The notes under the pieces were generated by a model, which was not told the origin of the DNA, did no database searches, and was given only the letters and a program-made list of their open reading frames with translations. A DNA stretch of 64,000 nucleotides from Bacteroides pyogenes_A (GTDB taxonomy: Bacteria > Bacteroidota > Bacteroidia > Bacteroidales > Bacteroidaceae), in NCBI RefSeq assembly GCF_048595595.1, contig NZ_CP184347.1. One strand, given 5' to 3'. Shown here in pieces: positions 51,567 through 60,576 of the stretch (its first letter is position 1; the number at the start of each line of letters is the position of its first letter). A program made the translations under genes and the position numbers.

Positions 51567-53255
51567 TTAATCCGTCATCAGCTTTCTGTAACGCATGCGT
51601 TTAGGTTCTTCATTACCCAGACGTTTCATCTTGTTTTCTTCATATTCCGAGTAAGAACCTTCGAAATAGAACACATTCGAATCTCCCTCGAATGCCAGAA
51701 TATGTGTACAAATACGGTCGAGGAACCAACGGTCGTGGGAAATTACGACGGCACAGCCGGCAAAATCTTCCAGACCCTCTTCGAGAGCACGCAATGTGTT
51801 TACGTCGATATCATTGGTCGGCTCATCAAGCAACAAAACGTTTCCTTCTTCTTTCAATGCCATCGCCAGATGCAAACGGTTACGCTCACCGCCGGAAAGT
51901 ACTCCGCATAGTTTTTCCTGATCAGCTCCGGAAAAATTAAAGCGCGACAAGTAAGCGCGGGCGTTGATGTCGCGACCGCCCATACGCAACAATTCGTTAC
52001 CTCCGGAGATTACCTGATAGACACTCTTGTTCGGGTCGATATCCTTATGCTGTTGGTCTACATAGGCTACCTTAACAGTCTCTCCTACTTCAAACTCACC
52101 TTTATCTACAGTTTCCATTCCCATTATTAAACGGAAAAGCGTTGTCTTACCCGCACCGTTCGGACCGATTACTCCTACGATGCCATTGGGGGGAAGCATG
52201 AAGTTCAAGTCGTCAAACAATAGCTTATCGCCATAAGCTTTCGCTACGTTCTTCGCTTCAATAACCTTATTTCCAAGACGCGGTCCGTTAGGAATGAAGA
52301 TTTCCAGCCGCTCCTCCTTTTCTTTCACATCCTCGTTCAGCAATTTGTCATAAGAGTTCAAACGAGCTTTACCTTTTGCCTGACGGGCTTTAGGAGCCAT
52401 ACGCACCCATTCCAGCTCTCGTTCCAAAGTCTTCCGGCGTTTGCTGGCTGTTTTCTCTTCCATCTCCATGCGTTTTGTCTTTTGCTCCAACCACGAAGAA
52501 TAATTTCCCTTCCATGGGATACCTTCACCGCGGTCAAGTTCAAGAATCCATCCCGCAACATGATCCAGGAAGTAGCGGTCGTGTGTCACGGCAATCACCG
52601 TTCCTTCATACTGCTGCAAATGCTGTTCGAGCCAATCGATAGACTCCGCATCCAAATGGTTGGTAGGCTCATCCAGCAACAGTATATCCGGTTTCTGCAA
52701 AAGCAGTCGGCAAAGCGCTACCCGACGGCGTTCTCCACCCGAAAGATGTTTCACCGGCCGGTCTTCAGGAGGACAGCGAAGCGCATCCATTGCACGTTCC
52801 AACTTAGTGTCCAGATTCCATGCATCCGTAGCATCGATTATATCTTGCAACTCAGCCTGACGAGCAAACAAAGCATCCATTTTATCTTGATCCTCATAAT
52901 ATTCAGGCAAGCCGAACTTCTGATTTATCTCTTCATATTCCGCAAGCGCGTCAACAATCGGTTGCACGCCTTCCATCACCACTTCTTTTACTGTTTTCGT
53001 ATCGTCCAAATAAGGTTCCTGGGCAAGGTATCCTACAGAATATCCCGGTGAAAAAACCACCTCGCCCTGGTAGGACTTTTCCAAACCGGCAATAATCTTC
53101 AGTAATGTAGATTTTCCCGATCCATTCAGACCTATGATACCGATCTTCGCTCCATAGAAGAACGACAAGTAAATGTCTTTCAACACATTTTTATTTGGTT
53201 GGAACGCTTTGCTCACCCCCACCATTGAGAAGATAATTTTTTTATCGTCAGCCAT
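51567..53255 (-). CDS. ettA: energy-dependent translational throttle protein EttA (ABC-F)
   Basis: This 562-aa ribosome-associated ATPase lacks TM segments. It has two ABC cassettes: Walker A GLNGSGKST (about 43-51) and GPNGAGKTT (about 343-351), signatures LSGGERRRVALCRLL and LSGGERNRLHLAMAL, Walker B LLLDEPTNHLD and LLLDEPTNDID. The arm and linker region (about 240-320) with WVRMAPKARQAKGKARLNSYDKL are those of EttA. EttA gates entry of ribosomes into elongation when ATP is low. Confidence 0.95.
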   Translation of the reverse strand: MADDKKIIFSMVGVSKAFQPNKNVLKDIYLSFFYGAKIGIIGLNGSGKSTLLKIIAGLEKSYQGEVVFSPGYSVGYLAQEPYLDDTKTVKEVVMEGVQPIVDALAEYEEINQKFGLPEYYEDQDKMDALFARQAELQDIIDATDAWNLDTKLERAMDALRCPPEDRPVKHLSGGERRRVALCRLLLQKPDILLLDEPTNHLDAESIDWLEQHLQQYEGTVIAVTHDRYFLDHVAGWILELDRGEGIPWKGNYSSWLEQKTKRMEMEEKTASKRRKTLERELEWVRMAPKARQAKGKARLNSYDKLLNEDVKEKEERLEIFIPNGPRLGNKVIEAKNVAKAYGDKLLFDDLNFMLPPNGIVGVIGPNGAGKTTLFRLIMGMETVDKGEFEVGETVKVAYVDQQHKDIDPNKSVYQVISGGNELLRMGGRDINARAYLSRFNFSGADQEKLCGVLSGGERNRLHLAMALKEEGNVLLLDEPTNDIDVNTLRALEEGLEDFAGCAVVISHDRWFLDRICTHILAFEGDSNVFYFEGSYSEYEENKMKRLGNEEPKRMRYRKLMTD

Positions 53256-53286
53256 ATATTAAAATTGTATATTGTTGATAATGGCA

Positions 53287-53344
53287 CAAAGATATGAAAA
53301 ATGTTTGAAAAGTTTTGGAATTCTCAGAAAATGTCCTACCTTTG
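53287..53344. promoter_or_regulatory. divergent promoters of ettA and tRNA-Lys
   Basis: Minus-strand TATCTTTG (53294-53287) precedes ettA by 32 nt. Plus-strand TACCTTTG (53337-53344) precedes the tRNA by 33 nt. Confidence 0.65.
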
Positions 53345-53377
53345 CACCCGCATTTTGAAAGAAAAGCAATAAGGATT

Positions 53378-53450
53378 GATTCGCTAGCTCAGCAGGTAGA
53401 GCACAACACTTTTAATGTTGGGGTCCTGGGTTCGAGCCCCAGGCGGATCA
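53378..53450 (+). tRNA. tRNA-Lys (anticodon TTT)
   Basis: Acceptor strands GATTCGC and GCGGATC pair with one G-U. The anticodon loop CTTTTAA lies in stem CAACA/TGTTG, and the T arm has GGGTTCGAGCCCC. The discriminator is A. Its 3' side adjoins a cluster of mobile-element remnants. Confidence 0.97.
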
Positions 53451-53481
53451 CAAAAAACAAACGCAAAACAAATAAAGAGAC

Positions 53482-53518
53482 AAGTCTTACAATATCAACG
53501 TATTGTAGGACTTTTTTT
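53482..53518 (+). terminator. terminator of tRNA-Lys
   Basis: AAGTCTTACAATA (53482-53494) and TATTGTAGGACTT (53501-53513) pair with one mismatch and lead into T residues. Confidence 0.85.
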
Positions 53519-53580
53519 ATGTTTCCATCTTGCCTGAAAGACAGAAAAGGGTCACGAAAAGACACGGTTGAGTATCCAAA

Positions 53581-53641
53581 TCGTACCCCCTTCCCCAAAA
53601 AACGATTAGGGGTACGATTGTCGGAAAATGGCTTACTTTTG
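53581..53641 (+). promoter_or_regulatory. palindrome and promoter of the integrase relic
   Basis: TCGTACCCC (53581-53589) and GGGGTACGA (53609-53617) form an inverted repeat, followed by -7 box TACTTTTG (53634-53641). This looks like the original control region of the integrase fragment downstream. Confidence 0.45.
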
Positions 53642-53643
53642 AC

Positions 53644-54012
53644 GTGATTTGTCTATACTCTATTTTAGTACCCATTCATGCCCGTATTACGATTAACGGC
53701 AAACAGACCCAATTCAATACCAAGTTAGAAGTACTTGAAACCAACTTCTTCCGCAAGCTGAACGCACATGACCTCCTGATTATCGATGACTTTGGGATGG
53801 TCAAGCTTGGCGGCCGGATACAACATGACTTTGAACAGATTATAGATGACAGGTACAACAGGAAGGCACTCATCCTGACCGGCCAGCTTCACGTTGCGGA
53901 CTGGTATGACGTGTTCCAAAGTGAACTGATTGCAGAAGCCTGTCTGGACAGAATCGTGCATAAGGCCATTAAAATTAGTCTATCGGGAGAAAGTCTAAGA
54001 AAGAAGTATTAA
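53644..54012 (+). pseudogene. chimeric relic: integrase N-terminus fused to IstB C-terminus
   Basis: The 122-aa frame opens with GTG. Residues about 9-31 (LVPIHARITINGKQTQFNTKLEV) match the arm-binding start of Bacteroides tyrosine recombinases. From about residue 34 (FFRKLNAHDLLIIDDFGM) to the end (GESLRKKY) it is the C-terminal part of an IS21-family IstB ATPase, with Walker B LLIIDDFG but no Walker A. Both parents are truncated and the fusion is probably a chance in-frame junction in a decayed insertion site. Confidence 0.7.
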
Positions 54013-54084
54013 CTTTGCCAACGACACTGAATACTAACTGGGGACTGAACGGATATCACCGGAAAGGTTGAACGGGTATCCGCC

Positions 54085-54222
54085 GGAATATGCAATGCCG
54101 TAAAAAAGACCGTGTATCTTTCACTTATGGAGATTGAGAAAAAATGGACACAGCCTATTCATAACTGGGGCTTGATTATGAACCAATTTATACTTATGTT
54201 TGAAAACAGAATCCAGATATAA
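54085..54222 (+). pseudogene. IS256-family transposase C-terminal fragment
   Basis: The frame ending at TAA 54220-54222 reads NAVKKTVYLSLMEIEKKW followed by TQPIHNWGLIMNQFILMFENRI, the C-terminal end of Mutator/IS256-type transposases. The catalytic part is gone. It lies directly after the integrase/IstB relic, so several elements have landed and decayed here. Confidence 0.65.
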
Positions 54223-54615
54223 GAAGAAACTTACAACTGAATCCTGTTTCCATTTACACAAAATCTTGGACAGTGTCATCAAATGCTTACGATACTATCC
54301 TAAAAAGTGTATAATTTTACGTTCGTCGGGACGGGTGGTCTCGCCCCTTGTCCCCGGCCGCTCCCCGACCGATGAGTTTTTGCGGAAAAACAATGCGTGA
54401 CACCGTTTATTTTACACTATACCTTTAATTTTTAATGTGTCTCAATTTTAATGGGACACTAGTGTGTAAATGTATAAAATAAAAAAATACGGAACTCATT
54501 TGGAATCCCGGATTTTCCATTTACAATAAATATTTATAGTCCCATCAGAAATTCTACTAATACAGAAAACGTCTCAGTAAACATATTACAAAGGATAATG
54601 AAACCATCTAAGACT
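54223..54615. other. non-coding gap with mobile-element debris
   Basis: No gene is seen. The start may contain the right end of the IS256-type element. A hairpin GTGTCTCA/ATGGGACAC-like sequence lies near 54437-54463. The rest up to the GH3 stop at 54616 is AT-rich and featureless. Confidence 0.4.
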
Positions 54616-57198
54616 TTAGTCTCCTTTCACCATTTGCACATGGACATGACCCGATTTCTCTACTTTTACTTTCTTTGTTTTAAACCCACTCTTTGTAAAA
54701 ATAAGTCGATCGCCAGCTTTTACTTTCAACTTATAATAACCATGTGTATTGGTAGACACTCTCACGAAACTACCTTCTGTTTGTATTTTTACCCTGGAAA
54801 CAGGAGTGCCCTGTACATCTCTTACACTTCCTTCTATCCAAAAAGTTCTTCCATGAGGATGTTTTCTTTCTTCTCTCTCAACAACTCTCCGGGATAAAGC
54901 CGAACGTTTGCCTACACATATGGGGATATGAAAAAGAATACAGTCGGAAGAGCTGCCCACTTGTATATCAAAATCGCCCGGCTCAAGATAATGTTCACCT
55001 TGCTCGTTTGTCAAAAAGAGTTCGCATACAGGTATACTGACCGTAACCTCTTTTACTTCTCCCGGCTGAAGATCCACTTTCTTAAAACCTTTTAATTGTT
55101 TCACAGGAGTCATCACTGTGCTGAAAAGATCGCGAACATATATCTGAACAACTTCTTTTCCCGCCTGTTTACCTGAGTTTTTTAACCGTACTGTCACCTT
55201 TATTGTATCATGTGAGAGATAAAAATCCTTGTCCGAAAAGCCTTGTAGATAATCGAACGTAGTATAACTCAGTCCATGGCCAAATGCCCATAAAGATTCC
55301 GGACTTGAGAAAACATAATCTCTTCCAGGCTTTTCATAACTCCCAGGTTCTTTATAATATCCCTTATCGGTAGGTAAATAATTATAGTATGTAGGCAAAT
55401 GCCCTGTACTTTGGGGGAAAGAGAAAGTCAACCGCCCCGAGGGGTTCACTTTCCCAAATAAAATGTCAGCAATAGAATGCCCCTCCTGCTCACCGGCATA
55501 CCATTGAGCCAACACAGCCGGAATGTGCTTTTTCACCCATGGAATAGCAAAAGGCTTACCTGCCACTAATACTACCACTACAGGCTTTCCAACTGCATAT
55601 ACTGCTTTGATAAGTTGCTCTTGAACACCTGTCAAGGATATATCATGCAAATCAATGCCTTCACCGGAGGTAGAAGGGTTGGAGCTATGTCTCACAAATG
55701 TAGTACTCGAACTTCCTACAAAAACAATTGCAACATCACTCCGACGAGCTGCCTCGACAGCTTCGGCAATTCCGGTAGTGTCCAATGAAGCCAGAGAGCA
55801 ACCCTTGGCATAATTGATTTTTACTCTACCGCCCGATAACCGACAAATGCCTTCAAGAGGGGTCACCCCATCTTCTTTTCTTTTACTCCAGGTGTAATCG
55901 CCAAATTGGACATGGTCGGCATTCGGACCAATCACCGCGATAGATTTCAATTTATTAATATCCAAAGGTAAAAAACTCTTTTCATTTTTTAGCAAAACAG
56001 TTGATTCATCTGCTATTTGTTTGGAAAGCAATACACTTTCTTTCGCACGGAGTGGAAGCTTGAAGACAGCTTGCTCCTGATAAGGATCTTCAAACAATCC
56101 CAACTCAAATTTAGCTCGTAATACTCGCCTGACAGCTTGGTCGACATTCTCCTCGTCGAATTTTCCTTGACGAATTTTATCCGGTAGTACTGCATAACAC
56201 CGACTGGAAGCCTCTACATCTAGCCCTGCTAACAAGGCCTGAGAAGCTGCTTCGAAATCATCAAAGGCCGTTTTGTGAAATTCTTTCAACATATCAATTA
56301 CCCCCCAATCGGAATACACATATCCACGAAACCCATATTTATTCCGGAGAATATCAGTTAGCATAAACCGGGATGATGAATTCGGAATCCGGTTCCAAGC
56401 ATTGTAACTGGACATGACAGCCATCAAATGTGTCTTGGTCAATATTTCCTCAAAAGGTTTTAAATAAATGTCGAACAAATCCCGAACGCCACATTCCACA
56501 GAAGCAAGGTTCAATCCTCCTAAGGGGTTCCCATGAGGTCCATAGTGTTTCAGCATCGGTGAAATTCCATGATCCATATATCCTTTTACTTCCGCCATTC
56601 CCATCTGTGTACAAAGAAAAGGATCTTCACCAAACGACTCTTCTACACGCCCCCAACGTAATTCCCGAACCACATCGATACAAGGAGCTAAAACCTGCTT
56701 TATTCCCATCGTGTTCAGTTCTCCTGCGATATGCTTCGCTTTTTGGTAAGCCAAATCGGGATTAAACGTACTGCCTAATGCGATATTTTGGGGATAAATC
56801 GTCGCACCTTCGTGCACTACCCCGTGAAGCGATTCTGCCACAGAAAAAGCTGGAATTCCATGACGGGTGTTTTCAACCAGATAAGTTTGTATTTTACGGA
56901 AATTCTCCCTACAATTAGTAGCTGTTAGAGGAAATCCTTCGAAAAAGCCATATGCATTCCCGTTACATATTTCATGTAATTTGCTCATATTCAGTTTTTG
57001 CCCGTCGAATATATGCCATGAATGCAAATGGCTGATTTGTGCGACTTTCTCTTCCAATGTCATTCTAGCCAACAAATCGCTTACACGCTCCTCAACTGGT
57101 AGAGTAGGGTTACGATAAGGAAGAATCTGCTGTGCTTTGCCAGCTCCCCCTATGAACACCCCTACTCCCACGCAAAAATTAAAAAAGAATTTTATCAT
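54616..57198 (-). CDS. glycoside hydrolase family 3 with C-terminal carboxypeptidase-regulatory-like domain
   Basis: The 860-aa secreted enzyme has an N-terminal hydrophobic signal (FFFNFCVGVGVFIGGAG). The GH3 barrel (about 35-365) shows VAESLHGVVHEGATIYPQ, RWGRVEESFGEDPFL and the nucleophile Asp297 in YVYSDWGV. The C-terminal GH3 sandwich (about 395-640) contains AVIGPNADHVQFGDYTW and SSTTFVRHSSNPSTSGEGIDLHDI; a fibronectin III-like domain follows (about 670-750). Residues about 785-855 (IEGSVRDVQGTPVSRVKI, GYYKLKVKAGDRLIF) are an extra CarboxypepD_reg-like domain. The substrate is a beta-linked glucoside or xyloside; which cannot be told. Confidence 0.9.
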   Translation of the reverse strand: MIKFFFNFCVGVGVFIGGAGKAQQILPYRNPTLPVEERVSDLLARMTLEEKVAQISHLHSWHIFDGQKLNMSKLHEICNGNAYGFFEGFPLTATNCRENFRKIQTYLVENTRHGIPAFSVAESLHGVVHEGATIYPQNIALGSTFNPDLAYQKAKHIAGELNTMGIKQVLAPCIDVVRELRWGRVEESFGEDPFLCTQMGMAEVKGYMDHGISPMLKHYGPHGNPLGGLNLASVECGVRDLFDIYLKPFEEILTKTHLMAVMSSYNAWNRIPNSSSRFMLTDILRNKYGFRGYVYSDWGVIDMLKEFHKTAFDDFEAASQALLAGLDVEASSRCYAVLPDKIRQGKFDEENVDQAVRRVLRAKFELGLFEDPYQEQAVFKLPLRAKESVLLSKQIADESTVLLKNEKSFLPLDINKLKSIAVIGPNADHVQFGDYTWSKRKEDGVTPLEGICRLSGGRVKINYAKGCSLASLDTTGIAEAVEAARRSDVAIVFVGSSSTTFVRHSSNPSTSGEGIDLHDISLTGVQEQLIKAVYAVGKPVVVVLVAGKPFAIPWVKKHIPAVLAQWYAGEQEGHSIADILFGKVNPSGRLTFSFPQSTGHLPTYYNYLPTDKGYYKEPGSYEKPGRDYVFSSPESLWAFGHGLSYTTFDYLQGFSDKDFYLSHDTIKVTVRLKNSGKQAGKEVVQIYVRDLFSTVMTPVKQLKGFKKVDLQPGEVKEVTVSIPVCELFLTNEQGEHYLEPGDFDIQVGSSSDCILFHIPICVGKRSALSRRVVEREERKHPHGRTFWIEGSVRDVQGTPVSRVKIQTEGSFVRVSTNTHGYYKLKVKAGDRLIFTKSGFKTKKVKVEKSGHVHVQMVKGD

Positions 57199-57525
57199 TT
57201 ATAAATCCTATTTCTTTTGAGCCTGGCTGGGCACTCAGCCGACTAGGTAAATACTCAAAAACAGTCTATTTTATTTACAAAGAGCAAAACTATAACATTT
57301 TTCGGCATAAAGTTCATTACTTTCAAGAAACAGCCTATTTAGCTTACTTATCAACAATCTCTTTTTACCACTGCTTCCTACTTTAAAAAGCAACTTATCT
57401 GAATACAGGATCATGCTTTGAAGGATAACTAAAAGTGTTATCTAGCACTAACACCCTTTGCGAATCCTAGAGCCCTAAATAGAAAAGAGCCCCTCTTTGT
57501 GTTCGTCAATCAGTCCGCCCGACCA
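57199..57525 (-). other. gap upstream of the GH3 gene with possible promoter
   Basis: The 327-bp gap holds no gene. A minus-strand TAGTTTTG (57292-57285) fits the -7 consensus 87 nt from the GH3 start. A small hairpin GGCTG-N6-CAGCC (57225-57240) lies in the leader. The GH3 gene may have its own transcript. Confidence 0.4.
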
Positions 57526-59571
57526 CTATTCCGTAGTAGAGAGTAACATCAATATGCCATCAGCGCTATTAGAAATGCTCTTATTTTCTTTCTCAATTAA
57601 TGAGACGGAGGAAAGCAGTAAACGACACATTCCTCCATCCCTAAACAGTTTATCATTTTTTTCAAACTCGAATGCTCCTATGTCGACTGTCTTTCCCCAA
57701 ATACGCCTGCCATACATGATATCGTTAAACAAGCCGAGATTTTCGATAACCTGATCAGAACCTGCATCTATCAATGGAGAAGCAGGTCGGAGCTGGTAAT
57801 TGCGAGAAGGCACATCTACAAAGAGAGGGTCGTTGGACGCATTGTTATCGAGATTCAATGTTATACATCCGGTTACAGAAGTTGGTTTTTTCCCATCATT
57901 AAAGACATAACCGTCCTGTACAGCACAATTTATGAAATGGCTTTGATTAGAGTCCAACCGAATTTGTACCCTTGTGAAATTATTCCCCGGGACTCCGGTG
58001 TGTACATTACCCCATACCACTGTATTATATAAAGAACATTTGCTGCCTGTGCAGCGAATGCCTCCTGCACTGGCCCAACCTTCCCCGCGGTTATTTACAA
58101 ATGTTACATTATATAAATCGGTGTTATTAATCTGTACCGGAGCTGCATTTTGAGTAACATTATCATAGAACAAGCAATTCACTATCCTCGTATTTTCAAA
58201 ATATCCTCCCGGATTTTTGCCATAGGCATTCCCATGAATAATACAATTACGGAAAGCATGATGGCGATATATTTCCAAACCGCCCACATCGGTGTTCTTA
58301 CAATTCATTCCTGTCAAAATAAATCCATCCATATAATACCATCCATGTACGGGAGCATTCCAAGCAGTCATCATTTTGAAAGGACCGCCAATAATTCTTG
58401 CTTTACTTCCACTAGGGCGATCTTTGACTTTTTTCTCATTTCCTTTAAATCCCCCATAGGCATTGACTGCTTTCTTATTTAAAGTAGCTGTTAGTTGATA
58501 GTTGCCTTCAGCCACCCACAACTCCATATCACCATCGTTATCGCAAGCAGCCATACCGTCAGCAATAGAACCGAACGCGTTCTCCCAGCTGCTCCCATCG
58601 CCTACAGAGCCTGCTTTCACATATATTATCCGGTTTACTCCGCGTTGACAAACATACAGTGTATCCGACACATTATTATCAATCCGATCTCTTATTAAAA
58701 TATAAGCGTTTCTTTCTTCTTTTGCCGTGTTGGGTTCTATTGTGGCTTTTACCACAATATCTTGGACAATATCCCCACTAAACGAAGGAGTTTCGTTTAT
58801 TTTAATCCAATTAGCAGAAGCAATACACTCATACTGTACATTTAAAGATACCGGAATCTCCACTTCTTTACCAGCTTTAATCACTACAATATCTTTCTCT
58901 TCGTCGGAAGAAGAGATGGAAAGCATCTTCTCAACATTCGTTTGGACAACTTCTAACTGCCCCTTAACATTCTTATCAACCGCCGAGACAAGAGTAACCT
59001 TTTTTCTCCGCTCTACTCCTGTAATATTCTTGGCGACCTTTACTTTCAAGTGGTTTTTGTCTATTTTAGTAAAAGTAAATCCGTCTACGGATTGAACATC
59101 TATATCCCAATCGACATGAGTATGGACATCCAATATTGTCTCACCACCATTCACATTAAAATAAATCAAGTTCTTCGCCAAGGTTATCAAAGTACCCCGT
59201 CCGCTTTGCTTTACCAAAATGCGCTGAGACAATTGGTCCATTAAACGTACTTCAATCCAGCCTTCACGAGACTCCATATCAGGATTATCATCAATCATTA
59301 CAATAATAGAGTCCGGCAGTAAAGCTTGCCCACGATATTTCAATAATTTAATCCATCCATCGGAGGCCTCAGCATACCACGGATAAGTAGAGCGGAATTT
59401 CACAACTTGGCGTGAGCCCAAAGGTTCGACAAGCAGTTCATCTTGTACATTAATCCGGGGGTCTGCCCTTCGTATAAGTTTAGAATCATCACACGCCTGG
59501 AAAAAGAGGCATGCCATCAGAACTATACATCCCTCTAATAAATATAAATAAGAGAATATACGTGTTTTCAT
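57526..59571 (-). CDS. BACON / right-handed beta-helix surface lipoprotein
   Basis: The 681-aa lipoprotein has an SPII signal (MKTRIFSYLYLLEGCIVLMACLFFQAC; Cys about 27). BACON-like Ig domains follow (about 40-120 with VKFRSTYPWYAEASDGWI and 130-215, 220-310). Residues about 325-600 look like a right-handed parallel beta-helix beginning YVKAGSVGDGSSWENAFGSI, of the pectate-lyase-like fold, and the end PLIDAGSDQVIENLG, VDIGAFEFE is the choice-of-anchor Q pattern. It probably binds or cuts polysaccharide at the cell surface, but no catalytic triad is clear. It lies 11 bp after the phosphodiester glycosidase gene. Confidence 0.8.
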   Translation of the reverse strand: MKTRIFSYLYLLEGCIVLMACLFFQACDDSKLIRRADPRINVQDELLVEPLGSRQVVKFRSTYPWYAEASDGWIKLLKYRGQALLPDSIIVMIDDNPDMESREGWIEVRLMDQLSQRILVKQSGRGTLITLAKNLIYFNVNGGETILDVHTHVDWDIDVQSVDGFTFTKIDKNHLKVKVAKNITGVERRKKVTLVSAVDKNVKGQLEVVQTNVEKMLSISSSDEEKDIVVIKAGKEVEIPVSLNVQYECIASANWIKINETPSFSGDIVQDIVVKATIEPNTAKEERNAYILIRDRIDNNVSDTLYVCQRGVNRIIYVKAGSVGDGSSWENAFGSIADGMAACDNDGDMELWVAEGNYQLTATLNKKAVNAYGGFKGNEKKVKDRPSGSKARIIGGPFKMMTAWNAPVHGWYYMDGFILTGMNCKNTDVGGLEIYRHHAFRNCIIHGNAYGKNPGGYFENTRIVNCLFYDNVTQNAAPVQINNTDLYNVTFVNNRGEGWASAGGIRCTGSKCSLYNTVVWGNVHTGVPGNNFTRVQIRLDSNQSHFINCAVQDGYVFNDGKKPTSVTGCITLNLDNNASNDPLFVDVPSRNYQLRPASPLIDAGSDQVIENLGLFNDIMYGRRIWGKTVDIGAFEFEKNDKLFRDGGMCRLLLSSVSLIEKENKSISNSADGILMLLSTTE

Positions 59572-59582
59572 ATTTTCTTGTT

Positions 59583-60539
59583 TTATTTCTTTTCTATTAC
59601 CAACAAACCATTGGCAACTGCCCTCGCCGGTTTATCAGATGGTTGATTCATTATCTCGAATCGGACACCCTCCCCCTGCTCTGTCCGTTTCACTATAGTC
59701 GTAGAGCCACCGCCATCCAAATTCATAGCATGATAACATCCGGCTCCTTCACAGACATACATCATATCTTCTACACGCATGCCGTTTGAATAATCCGGTT
59801 GCCTGCCATCTATCACAAAAATATAAACTTTCAAATTATCTTTCGAAACCCCTATAAATGTACGAGGATTGAATAACATGGTATTGTCATTTACCGGCCA
59901 ATCAACCCGTTTCCCATTTTCCAAAAGACGTTCCCATCCTCCCAAAGCCTGCATAGCTTTATCTTTTATCTGCTGGAATTCATCGAAAGAACAAAGTCTG
60001 ACACTACCGTCTTTCAATACACAGAAAACATTTTTAAACCCTTCAGCAGCAGTGTCTTTTATTATTTTTCCATCTTTATAGAAAACACCGGCAGACACGT
60101 ATCCATTATCTTTTCCTTGGTAAAACCCATACACATCACCATTAATGCCTAAAAATACTTTTTTACCTGATTCTTCCGCCCTCAAAGCCTGAGTTGTAAT
60201 TTGTTGGAGTTCTCCCATTACATCCTTATTGTCTGGAGTGCAAGTCGCAAATGTCAGATTCTTAGTCAGATCAATTTCAGCTATTAACATCCGTGTGCGT
60301 CTGGTATAATAAGTAAATACAGCATCTGTAATTTGTATACCATCATACAATTGATAAGAAACATCTTTTTCAACTGCTTGAATATGCGGGGAGTTCTCTG
60401 CTATACGCTGCATTATAAGAGTAGTAGCAGTTATATTCTTCTTTGAGGTGCTATCATCATTGCCACAACTAAGCAATATCAACACACAGGAGAACAACCA
60501 TAAAACTCGTCTGTTATTTGTATAATCATTTAGTTTCAT
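59583..60539 (-). CDS. phosphodiester glycosidase family (NAGPA-like) lipoprotein
   Basis: The 318-aa protein is counted from MKLNDYTNNRRVLWLFSCVLILLSC, with lipobox LLSC. The NAGPA domain covers about residues 85-315: GINGDVYGFYQGKDNGYVSAGVFYKDGKII, FIGVSKDNLKVYIFVIDGRQPDYSNGM and the AMNLDGGGSTTIV motif. Homologues cleave N-acetylglucosamine phosphodiesters or other phosphodiester-linked sugars. In a SusC/SusD locus this points to a glycan with phosphodiester bonds. Confidence 0.9.
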   Translation of the reverse strand: MKLNDYTNNRRVLWLFSCVLILLSCGNDDSTSKKNITATTLIMQRIAENSPHIQAVEKDVSYQLYDGIQITDAVFTYYTRRTRMLIAEIDLTKNLTFATCTPDNKDVMGELQQITTQALRAEESGKKVFLGINGDVYGFYQGKDNGYVSAGVFYKDGKIIKDTAAEGFKNVFCVLKDGSVRLCSFDEFQQIKDKAMQALGGWERLLENGKRVDWPVNDNTMLFNPRTFIGVSKDNLKVYIFVIDGRQPDYSNGMRVEDMMYVCEGAGCYHAMNLDGGGSTTIVKRTEQGEGVRFEIMNQPSDKPARAVANGLLVIEKK

Positions 60540-60576
60540 ATTCGTTTTTTTTATAATCAATAACAATCTTCATATA

